Below, in pieces: positions 9,415 to 21,400 of a DNA stretch of 64,000 nt. Where the stretch lies: contig OX377204.1 of NCBI GenBank assembly GCA_947396885.1, forward strand, positions 4,650,001 through 4,714,000, given 5' to 3'. Positions within the stretch are counted from its first letter, which is position 1, and every line of letters starts with the position of its first letter. The DNA comes from Heligmosomoides polygyrus polygyrus. Lineage: Eukaryota; Nematoda; Chromadorea; Rhabditida; Heligmosomidae. A program made the translations under genes and the position numbers. The notes below the pieces were generated by a model. It had not been told where the DNA came from and did no database searches. It saw only the letters and a list, made by a program, of their open reading frames with translations.

Positions 9415-12400
9415 ATGCGGTGGCTGCTTCTTCTGCTGCTGGGTGTCGGCAGTCGTGCGGAAGAATGGGACGCCAACAACTTCCCGAATCCGACTGCTGG
9501 CCAGTTCAGTGAGTGCCGCATGAAGACGACGGCCAACATCTGCGATCCGGACGGGGTGTTGTCCGAGCAGGCACGATACCGGCTCGACCATGATCTGAAG
9601 CAGCTGGAGAGCAGAACTAGGCAGGTCAGTGTTAGACGAGTTCTTGCCTCTCCTTTTGGCGCCAATGGGGTCGGAGGGGTCCCGTTGCACTCAGTGGATA
9701 TTCATCTTGGTAGGAGGGCACATGAATGTCCAATTGCACCAGAAATGTCCTAGCTCAGTTCATCACCGGGTTTGAACACACCGATGGTGCATAAAAGTTT
9801 TAACTTCTTACAACACAAAACGTTGTGCACGGCTGTCCTACATGGTGACCCCTTCCGAGCCTATTTGCGCCCTCCTTTCTTAAAAGGAAAGGTTCTCAGC
9901 TCAAGGGAGCTTTTTCAATGTAATTTAGTATGTAGGCCAGTGTGAGCGGAGTCCAGAAATACAGTTAGTTTTTGTTGAACGCCTTTTTAAAGACCTGAAA
10001 AAGAGGTGTGAAAGCGTGTTCGTAGCAATAATCAACTTCTATGACACCCCACGAGATGTGCCTCGGTGGCGAAGTCGGTAGGAGTACCGCCTCATAGAAG
10101 CACACCGGCGGGCTTTTGGGTTCGAGTCCGCGCACTGCCCGTATTTTTGCACATATAGGTCTGTTGTTATTACCCTTTCTCATGATCACAGGAGTTGGTT
10201 TTAGACCATCAATGCTTACAACAACCCAAGGCTGTCTATTTGCACCTTCATCTGTGCTAGTTCCTCGACGATATCTGCACCATATCATTTTTCTAGGAAC
10301 GAGAGGTTTTATTGATCATCCCTTCTATTTAACAGCTATGGTACAAAACTGTGAAATAAACCACAAGGGCGTGTCACGACAGCAGCATCTTACAGGAAGG
10401 TGTTCTCCCTAGCAAGTAACGCGTAGTCCCTAGGTGTATAGCAGGGCCCTGGGTGAACATCGACGTAACCAACTGTCACCCACGAAAAAAACTAGCACAT
10501 ATGAATGCGCAAATAGACAGCCTTGGGGTTGTTGTAAGCATTGATGGTCCAAAACTGATCCCTGTGATCATGATAAAGCGTAACAACAACAGACTAATAT
10601 GTGCAAAAATACTGGCAGTGCGCGAACTCGAACTCAAAAGCCGGCTGATGTGCTTCTATGAGGCGGTACTCCTACTGACGGCGCAACCGAGGCACAGCTC
10701 TTCGGGTGCCACAGAGGTTGATTATTGCTGCGCACACGTTTTCACACTTCTTCTTCAGGTTTAAAGAAGCGTTCAGCAAAAACTAACTATGGTTTTGGAC
10801 TCCGTTCACACGGCTCTACATCGTGTCAACAAAATAGCATCGTAAAAGCTCACCATGAGAAAAACCTGCTATCATACCGTAGATTCTACGTCGAAAATTT
10901 CTACACTTTGGCGGGAGTGCATCCTGTCACCCGCATTGTGACGAGCGAATTTCTTCGTGTCTAGTGTCATACGTTCCCAATGTTCTCATCTATGGGAGTT
11001 CCCGAAGCTCCGCTTTAAGTTGTTTGAACGATAGCGTTGATGTCCGAAGATATGGCGTATTTCTAAATGAAAAAAAACGTAAAAATAATAATCAGCTGTT
11101 AATAAAGAGTTAACAAGGTTCGCTTCGAACTTACTCCAAACGAGCTTTTCTGTAACACCTCCTTGGTTGCTCATCTACGGAGATGTGCGGCATTTCCGTT
11201 TTCGTGTTCCGAATTCCGGTTTTCGACCGTTTTTAGCTCTTTCGTTCCGTTTCGTGTTCCGCTGTCTTTTATATATACATATACATATATTTATGTAAAA
11301 ATAAATGTAATAATGAGCTTTGAGTCATTTACGCTTCCGTGTTTCGTATTCCGGTTTCCGCCTATTTTTAGAGTCTTCCGTCCCGTATTCCGTGTTCTGC
11401 TTTTCTTGAAAATTTTTTCGCACATTTCCGCTTATCAGTGGAGCGGGGAGGTGTTATAAAGCTGTATTAGCAAATAAAATCAGTTAAAATTATTGGGTGA
11501 CAGCGGCGACCTGCTTTCTGTTATTTAGTTTAATTCAGTTGGTCTACGGCAAGAATTCGTTATTGAACGTCGTTTACGTCAGTCTTTTTAGGATCGTGCC
11601 CCGACGTTCTGCGACAAGAAGGGTGTCACAGCCGCTATGGCGGTGGCGCGTCATGTCAGAGGAGGATCGACCGAGGTAGAGCCAACCCTTTCAGCTCATA
11701 ATGTTATCCGTTTTTGACTGTTTTTATGCTTTATATTTATGGAATGACACATCGTCACGCTGACCAAAATCGTGGCTAATTGAAGAGTGTAGTTAGCGCA
11801 CAGCTCTCAGCAGTTTTTCCTTTTAGATGGATATTATGTAGGGCTTTCGACTTACGCCCCATGACCGGTTCGCCCTCCGTTAGGATCTATTTATAGTTAG
11901 CGATGGAAGCGACAGGTCGCACGGGCGAATTAGTACATATCGATTTTTGGCAAGCGATCCCTCTGCATTAAAATCCATTCGTATGCTTGCTGTACCTCAG
12001 TCGCTCCCGTCGTGAACTATGAACAGCCCCTTATGGGTCAAGTGCGTCGTTATAACTGTAATTCTTTAAGAGTATGAAACCTATTAGGGCACATGTCGAT
12101 CGCCGATCGTCGATTTGCTTGATCGGGCACCAGCGACGTCTCCATTCCTTCATATCGCGTGGCAGAGTACTTTAGTATGTAACACAGGTCCCATCGACTC
12201 CACGAGAGTCGTATCGTTCCTCCACGGCTTCAAGAACTCCAACCAATGCATTAGTGGGTGACCTGGTATTCTCTTGACATCCCGCGGAATCTAGTCGGCG
12301 ACGGCTCCGGCATCTGCAATGCGCATTACGTGGCCGGCCCGCCTTATTTTCGACGACTTGGCCCATGCGACAGAGTCTTCGATGAGGCATATGTTAGCAC

Positions 12401-15400
12401 TGTGGAGTCGAACAGTGGGCACGCAGCCGCACATTACTCGACTTCTTCACGACTTCGTCGCCGCTCTTGAGAGCTCCTTAAGTCGCTCTTTATGGGAGAG
12501 GGAACGCTGTAGAACATCTGTTACCCACGATTAGATCTATAAGGTTGTCCCATAAGTCACCGCCGTTTTTTAACGATTCATTATGGATTTCGCCGGCGAT
12601 CTCTTGCATAGCGCTATATAGCTTTTGAAAGAAAATAATTTGCTATATCAGATCATATATTGCATTTCTTTTTTCATCCTGAATTCTGTCAATTTTTAGG
12701 TCGTTAAGATGAAAAGTGAAAATGTGAAAAACTGGTCATCTGCGCAGTTGCTCTCTCCGATTTGAATTTTTTTCGCAGTTTTTCATAGAGTTTGGAAGAC
12801 AATGTTCTGTACTACAAGAATACGTGTTGGCCCTATTTGCTCATTTGTCCTTTATTGATATTTAGGCCATCAAAGTGGGACGTCCGAAGGAGAAGATTTA
12901 TTTTTACCGACAGCTCATGCTCTGTAGGACTTTTCTGTTCGGTGTTATGTGTCGGTCGAAAGAGAATGTCTTGCTCTATAAGAATATGTGTCGCGTTGAT
13001 TGGCTCCTGCTGATTTCTGTCGAATATCAACAAAATTCCAAAAAGAGAAAAATCGTCCTCACCAACAACTCCTTCTCCTTGTTCAGTTGTTGATATTCGA
13101 CAGAAATCAGCATGAGCCAGTAAACGCGACACATTCTTATTGAGTAAGACATCCTCTTCCGAACGACATATAACATCAAGCAAAAAATTCCAATTACAGA
13201 ACCGAGTTGTCTGTAAAAAGTCGAACGGAAAAGTTGGACGTCCCAATTTAATGGCCTAAAAATCAATAAAGGACAAGTGAGCAAATAGGACCAACACGTA
13301 TTCTTGTAGTACAGAACATTGCCTTCCAAATGCTATTTAAAAAACCGCAAAAAATCCATACATAAGCGGAGAGAACAACTGCGCAGATGGCGACTTTTTC
13401 ACTTTTTCACCATAACTACCTAAAAATTGGCAAAATTCAGGATGAAGAAAGAAATGCAATACATGGTCTGATATAGCAAATCATTTACTTTCGAAAGCTA
13501 TATAGCGCTATGCAAGAGACCGCCGACGAAACCCGCAATGAATCGTTGAAGAAACGGCGGAGACTTATGGGAAAACCTTATACAGGGTGCGTAAAAACTA
13601 TTGACGCAGTAAATGGTGGTTGTGGAAATAGTATTGTGCAGTAAGTTTTAAAATATTCACTTGAGAAATATGGAAAATGATCTTATAAACACGATAGAAT
13701 AGCTCGTAATCGACATTGGCTCCTTTACTGTGAATACAGGAGCGAAAACGGCGGAAAAAATTCATGAGCACGCGCCGCAAATACTCTGCTTGGGTTTCGT
13801 CCCGTGCTTTGAACAGGGTAGCCTTCTACGACTGTTCACTTCTGTTGAAAGTAGCACAGATCTCATTCTTCAAAATCGCCTAGAAAGAGTAATCCAGCGG
13901 ATTCATGTTCAAGCTGTGCTCTTCTGAAAAGCTGTTCACACCTGCGCGCGTTACCTGTTTGCCGTTATCGGACAGAGATTGATAATTCCGGATTTGAACG
14001 TTATCGTGCTTGAACATCTTGTAATCATCATCTGTTATGACAGAGCCGTGGCTGACGTTTGGGTTGCTCATCTCTTTCCTCACCGACCGTTTCGAACACC
14101 GTCTAATTCTCTTGCTAGTGAAGTATTCATTTCCTTTGCTAACAGCCAGGAAAGGGTTACCGTAACCACGACGGTATCATGATTCTTCAGTTTTTAAAAG
14201 AAAGAGATTTTTTTGAACACAATATAGACAACAAAAATAAGACACAAAAACTTTGAAAGGTAGAAAAAGAAAGTTGGAGCTGAAACAAGAATTAGGTGCG
14301 TCAGTACTTTTTACGCACGCTGTACATTTGGCAGCAGTGCCAGGGAATGCTGGACGCTACCTCAGATGTTCGAGGTTCCGAGTGCGCGGTACATCCTAGA
14401 GAAGCTGATCTATATCCCCATCTCCTCTTGTAGCTCACCACTTTTTCCCAAGCAGCATTTAAGCCACTCATCCTACTTTTATGAGATTTGAACGCGTCTT
14501 TGGCATTTTCAATGACTTGCAACGTGCACAAGTCAGTGTTTGTCCTTTTTGGTTCAAATATTTTGTCTGGTGCCAATTGCCCCGAGCCCGGAAAAAGCTT
14601 GGTCAGCCCAGAGGGGAAATCCTAACCAAGAACCTGGTATCGGGTACATTCGGAATGCGCTATCACATTCCCTTCTTACTGGTACAGCTTACCGCTCCAC
14701 CATCCATTATTATTCCAGGCAGTGAAGGCCATGGCAAACGACATGCTGAAAAAATGGACGCTTGATTCGCAATGTCAGAAGGCTGTTGTCTTTGTGGTCA
14801 GTTTGTTTTACCTTTGCTTACCTTGAAAATGTTGGCCGCAAATAAAAAATTGTATACGCTTTCCCTTATAGGTATCCACCGATGATCAAAAGTTCTGGGT
14901 GGCGCGTGATGACAAGGTGCCCGTCTATGCCGACGAGTTCACTGACATCTTCATGCAGCAGGTATCTACAGGCTTAGTGTTCAGGGTTGTGCAGCATAGC
15001 TGTGCGCCCTGGAGGACGTTCTTAATAGTGCCTTTTCACGAAAAAGCTGCTAAAGGGACATCTCCTGATTGTTCTGCTTTCAGAAGTCGCTCTTCCAGCA
15101 GAAAAACTATCAGCAGGCACTCTCCAATATCATGCAGAAGACATGGTAGGTTGAGTCTTGTTATTTCTTCGGGGGTAACATTATGCTTAGAAAAGGTTCT
15201 CGTTTTGGGTTGGCAAAAGCATGGTGGAAGTCTAGAAGGGGTGAAGAGAATCAACACTGATTTTCCTCCACAAAGTCCGAGGAATTTGTCTAAAAACCTC
15301 AGAAATAAGAGCAAATACTAATACGCACAACTGCTATAGGAAACCCAAGCCTGTTTTCGGTGGGGTAAAGCCTCCCATTTTATTGGAAGAAACAAAGGAT

Positions 15401-18400
15401 GACTCTCTCCCATTATTAGACTCACACTAATAATCTTGACCGAGATTTCCTTATGATTTCAAAACCAGTAATTTTAGAAAAATTACGAGATAGATCGAAA
15501 AATGTCCAATGTGATGTGAGAAGCGTATAAACCATTTTCACGTCGAATTGGTATGGTTTTCAAATCAAACTGTACACTACTATAAGCTGCTTTAAGACTT
15601 TTGAAATCAAAGGGAACTCCTCCAAATCGAAATGACGTTCAGGCAGGATAAACTACAGACTCAATGCAATGGCTAGAATAATTTTTTCTTCAAGTGAAAT
15701 TGGTATAACTTTCTTTGATTTTTTTTAGATTACCTGCCCAATAAGTATAATAATTTTATACAATTTTCATTTTTAGAGAAAAATGATAAATTCAAATTTG
15801 TTTGAAAACGTAACAAGGCAGCACTCATCTATTGCATTAAAAGGCGAGATCGGACTATGTACTCAGAAAGTATCACTACTACACCTTTGGACGAGGGCAT
15901 GGCACAATCTCTTTTTTGGTGCTAAGAAATGCTCGCCTTCCTGCTCTTTAAAACATGCTTTAAACAATTTTTTCCTCGAAAAATGAAATTTGTGTAAATT
16001 TTCAAACAATGTGCTCATTTATTGGTAGAAATTATTCTTACCTTCAAATCAGTTTCTTTAAGCCTCATGTGGCTGGTATCGAGGTTGCAAGCTGTCATAA
16101 CGATGTTTTGTTGCGATCAAAACTTCTAGCGCCAGGCGGCACTCGAACCCGCACCTCCCTCTGACCGGGCGGGAATGCTCTACGCCTTTACACCACCGGC
16201 ACCGCTTGATCGAACAAAACATCGTTATGACAGCTTGCAACCTCGACACCAGCCAATTGATGCTCAATGAAACTGATTTGAATCGTTTCTATCATGACCA
16301 TCAGCTTAACTGATTCCATGCTGATATCAGCGGCCGGCTCAACCCGGATACGGATCAGTGCTGATCGGTCCCACGAGGTGTAAAGATGTAGAGCACTCCC
16401 TCCCGGTCAGAGGGAGGTGCGGGTTCGAGTCCCGCCTGGCGCTAGAAGTTTTGATCGCAAAAACATCGTTATGACAGCTGTTCTTACCTTTTTTGAGAGT
16501 CTCTAGTTTAATGTAGAAGTGCGTTTCAATTTGGAAGTGCTCGCTTTGATTTCAAAAGGTTTAGACTAGCCTAGAACAGTGTCCAATTCGACGTGAGAAT
16601 GGAATATACTCATCTGGATAACATTTCTGGAACATTATCACGTTGTGGTATAAACTTCTAATAAGATGGCTTCTAAGAATTTACAGAGAAAGAAAAGGAA
16701 GGATTGTACGAATAATAGAATTTTAGCGCTATGCGATTTAGGAGGGAGGGGCACTCTTTCCTTGGCGTACTTCACCCTAGCTCTAGGATTCCGTTGGAGC
16801 TAGAGTAAGAAAAATAAGGAAGAAAAATCGTCATCCCAACCGTGCACCCCCTAACACGCATTGCGCCCAACTTTCATTCAACCTACGCTTCTAGGGAAAC
16901 AGCGCTATCCAAGCAAGGATCACCAAGACAGCCTGGTGGCGGTGGAGTTCAACCGGTGCCGAAGCCCGGATTCGGTGGTGACTCCGGTGGACTGGGTGGA
17001 GTTGGTGGCGGTGGCTCAAAGGGAATGGGAGGTCGGTTTCATCTGAATTTCCTTCACTCAGCTAAGTACCACTTGTTGTCTCGTTAAGGTGGCGGATTCA
17101 AGATGCCTTCGATTCCGGCGTGGTTCTGGATTGCGCTGTTCGCGGTGATAATCCCGCTTCTCTGCTGCTGTGTGTGCTGCTACTGCTGTTGTTGTCGTGG
17201 AAAAGGTGGAGCGACTGCTGTACCTTCAGCTCCTGCTGGTGGAGGTGGGAATACATCCAGCCTCGCTTCTTAGGTGAATTGGTTGTAACTGAAAGCGCTA
17301 CTAGTACGATATGTTAAGGAGGCATGGGCGGTGGTGCTGCTCCTCGAGCGGGAGGTGGAGGCGGTTCGATGTTCAGAAACCTTGCTGGCAGTATGGGAGG
17401 AGCCGGAATCGGATCGATGATTGGAAATCTGATTTCTCGACGAGGTGCGTTGCCGTTTTGCAATTGAGTCGTTCATTACTGTGTAAATCCCTCCGCGTAA
17501 GGCCGGCAGCAGAGTCTTGCGGGTGCCGCGGACCCGCCATGACAACGGCGGGTGGTGCGGCGCCGCAAGGGCTGCTGTACGCAACACTGCGTACTTCTGC
17601 CGGCAGTTACGACCTCTAAGAATGTCAGAGATGAAGTAAGCAGAACGCTTTTTCTTTTTTGAAGAAGCGTTTTCTATGTCAAGTTAGGAGTTCTTGAATC
17701 TAAGCCCCGAAATCTAATAGAACACTTCTTATAACTCAACAGTTCTGTGCCATTTTGCCCTTGCTCTCATTTTTGTCGATCTACCTCCGCTAAAATTTCC
17801 TCGTTTGACAAGCAGCTCGAAGATAATGCGGTAGCCCTTGTGATGACAGCATTCCCTCCGATGCCTTGCTAAGTTCGATAGGTCCGTCCGATGCAGTTAT
17901 ACCTCGTACTAAAAAGAACGGTCTGCTTTCTTGTTGCATTTCTGTGCAAGGGTTTTCCTTTAACCTCAGACGACTAACTTGTGACTGGAAGGTCACGGAG
18001 ATTTTCCAAGCAATTAAGGTTACCTAATATCGTGCTAAGCTTTTTTGCGTTACGTTCTGAGTGCAGTATTCCATACGCCTCCATTTGTCGACACTAGCGG
18101 TGATTATATTGTTAGTTGTCAAGCTTCTCTATGGACAGAGATTATGCACCAACTTGCTATATCCCTAGCATGTAGATTCGTTTTAGAAAATGTTTAGAAT
18201 AGATGAACCATAATGGACACCCTCCTACCACGCCCTCCGGCGGGTCTCACCCGCAGCTCCTGGCGCTGCGGGTGAGAGCCGCCCGAACTGCGGCAGCCCT
18301 CGGGGACCTTTGCCTGCGGCGGCCCCGCGACAACTCGTCCGCGCCGCGGCTTCCACCACAGTGGCAGCGTGGGTCCCACTGCGGCGGAGCGATATGGACG

Positions 18401-21400
18401 AGTTTTCGGGGTGCTGCCGCGAGACTCTGTAGAGGCCCTAACACTGCGAGCGGCGTTCTCATTTCTTGACTCTAAAAATTGATAGCCAGGAAACTTTCTC
18501 AGGTCCGAACGCCGAGGTTGCATAACACTGAGGGAATCTCTACCTTCCAATTATAAGAAAATTATGTTATATTTTTGCAAGGCACTTGAAGCTACCGAAT
18601 TAGTGGCAGCAGTAGTTTACTATGGAATCACTCGATCTCACCAGACAACACTTTCCAAAATCGAACATGTGGAAAAATGCAAAAATACTGCTATATAGGC
18701 GCTGGTTGAAGTTTGATTCCTTGACATTGCAGTATTTTTTTTGCTTTTTTCTGAAGATTCGATGTTTGGAACGTATTGCCTTGTGAGACCGAGCGACTCT
18801 AAACTTTTAGAGGCCCTATTTCGGTAGATTTAGGGACATTGCATAGATGGAACATACTTTTTTCTATTTGGAGGGGGGGGGGGTGGAGATTCCGGATTAT
18901 AAATTACTACGCAGTGTTTGTTGTTCCACCGCATAGTTTATTCTTTCAATATGATCATTTTTATTTCGTTGGAAGTTGGATACGGTTTTCAAACAAGTCT
19001 GACTGAAGAATATAAGTAGTAGTAGAGTGCTTAAGATGATTTGCCCAGGACCTGCAATGATCGACGGCTCAAGTGGCCTGTCTGTGCGCCTGAACCTCGG
19101 CCGTGCCACCGAAAGAGGCACGCTAGGCCATGCCTGACTGGCTGACGTGGTTACAGTCGGGGCTCTCGCGTTCCCGCACTCCGCACACGCTGCCCATTTT
19201 CGCGACATGCGTCGAAAGCGATAAAGAACAAGACAAGAATGAATCAACTCTTCCGGCGATGACGACAACGATGAAGAGGATGAAGAAGATGAGGAACGAG
19301 AAGAAGAGGGCAAACAAAAGGAAGAAGGTGTTACAACGGAGATAACGAGTAGGATAGCAGACATTAGTTTAACGATTCTATTTGCTGATGTCACCGTTAA
19401 TTTTCTGTTGCTCGTCTGTGGATGTTCGTTGCGCTCAACCCGAGGAGCGCTGGGAAACTGGCCGTAAATTGGCAGTCGTTCGTGGTTATACTTCGGCAGC
19501 ATCTCACAGGGAAAGGTTCCCAACCTATGGTGAGCTTTTTCGATGCTATTTTGACAGGATGTAGGGTCCTGTGAGCGGACTCCAGAACCACAGTCAGCTT
19601 TTGCTGAACGCTTTTTTAAAGTCCGGAAAAGAGATGTAAAAACGTGTATGCGACACTCATCAACCCCTAGACACCCCTCGAGATGTGCTTCGATGGCGCA
19701 ATTGGTTGGAGTGCCGTCTCATAGCAGCACTCCAGTGGGCTTTTGAGTTCGACTTCGCGTATTGTCAGTATTTTTGCACATATTAGTTTGTGGTTATTAC
19801 GCTTTGTAAAACACAAGCGCTTGTCACACCAGCAGCATCTTACAGAAGCCAGTGAGGAACAACCTTCACCATGTTCGCCAAGGTACCATTTTCATTATAC
19901 TACCCTTGAAATCCCGAAGGTGGAAAGTAGTCGGCCTACAGCACGCTCAGGTGAGAAATTTGTAGTATACATATGTAAAGATATGGGCCGCGTTCATAAT
20001 ATTCAACCGTAAGGTATGCGAATTTTTGTGCAGCTACGGTTTGGTAATATGGTATGATATCGAAGTGGTGCGGATCTGCGGCATCGTTGAAAAACTAGCA
20101 CATATGAAGACGCAAATAGACAGCCTTGCTTTGTTGTAAGCATTGATCGGCCATAATTGACTCCTGTGATGGTAATGAGAAAGGGTAATAACAACAAACT
20201 AATATGTGCAAAAACATTGGCAATACTCGTACTCGAACTCAAAATCCCGCTGGCGTGCTTCTATGAGGCGGCACTCCTACCGACTGCGCCCATCGGGGCA
20301 CATCTCGATGGGGTGTCATAGGGGTTGATGAGTGTTGGGTACACGTTTTTACCCCTCTCTTTCAGGTCTTTAAAAAAGCGTTCAGCAAAAACTAACTGTG
20401 GCTCTGGACTTCGCTCACAGTGCCCTACATCCTGTCAAAATAACATCGCAAAAGCTCACCATGAGTTGAGAACCTTTTTTTGTCTGGGTGTCTGGGCGTA
20501 GTCTGGGCGATTCGACCGGTCCCATGGTAGGCTATCCATCGCATAGCTTGTGATGCATTAGGAAGCCCACTAGTTTCTATACAAATCTCTGTTTTTTCTA
20601 GAATCTGATATTACTACTACACCTGTATGGAAGTTTGGTTACGAACAGTTGCATGTCAAACTTTTCTTTTCAGGTGGCGGTGGTGGCATGGGAGGCGGTG
20701 GAATGGGCGGTGGCAGTGGGTTCGGAATGGGAGGAGGCGGCATGATGGGCGGTGGAGGCTATCAAGGTATTTTTTCTTACGCTCTGCTATTGCAGCACCT
20801 TTTTACTCGAGGGAGTAACCTGTCTCGGTTCAAAATGTGATGTGGTACCGACGACGCCTTGTCGAGAGGTCTGCTTGCTACATGAGGCCCAGTTTATACT
20901 CCGTTCGTCGCGTGACGCGTCAAAATGAGAATTACCAATATTAATGAGGCCTCATTTTGACACGCTGCACGGGGCTTGGAGTATAAACGGGGCCTAACGT
21001 CGTATCACAGACGTTTGTTGTGTTCAATGTCTATGACGCGTAGGACATAGAACTAGTGACATAGACAAATTTCCGAAAATATCTTTGGAAATAACACGTT
21101 CATGAGCAAGTTAAGGGTGTGATCTATGGAAGCTATGGTGCATCCGTTGTTATTTGTCGTTACTATCTGTGAGAAAGCTTCGGCGGTGGTAAAAAGTCGT
21201 AACGAGAAGAGGGCGCCAACGTCTTTCTTTTCTTGCCACTCACAAAAATTCATAAAGTCGTTTTACGAGCTACAGTCGCCAAATTTTTATGACACCAAAA
21301 GAAGTGGAGTCAGGGTAGAGCAGATGGATACTATACATGGGTACTATACCATATCGTACACATTCATATTGTCCACCTGACTTTGTCTCCACTCAATGCC

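Larger units (their letters stand above)
9889..10867. mobile_element. Foldback element C1 with two convergent tRNA-Met-like modules
   Basis: The outer arms read AAAGGTTCTCAGCTCAAGG on the left and CTCACCATGAGAAAAACCT on the right. They continue as inverted repeats through the CAGTTAGTTTTTGTTGAACGC / GTTCAGCAAAAACTAACT blocks. A sister copy, C2, is at 19512-20477. Each arm holds a tRNA-like module pointing inward. It sits in intron 1 of the MOLO1 gene. No transposase is visible. Confidence 0.8.
15480..16640. repeat. AT-rich dispersed repeat family S, copy 1
   Basis: The recurring pieces TGTCCAATGTGATGTGAG, AACTCCTCCAAATCG, and ACCTGCCCAATAAGTATAAT reappear at 21690-22420 (S2) and 56760-56930 (S3). 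A tRNA-bearing palindrome is inserted at 16063-16262. Coding capacity is not evident. Confidence 0.45.
19512..20477. mobile_element. Foldback element C2 with two convergent tRNA-Met-like modules
   Basis: The termini AAAGGTTCCCAACCTATGG and CTCACCATGAGTTGAGAACC are inverted repeats and continue through TGCTATTTTGACAGGATGTAGG / CCTACATCCTGTCAAAATAACA. It is the second copy of C1 (9889-10867), also in a MOLO1 intron. Confidence 0.8.

Noticed and set aside
18203..18550. Coding exons in the GC-rich block
   Set aside because: The block is repeat Q, found in inverse at 40660-40870, and the reading frames differ between copies.
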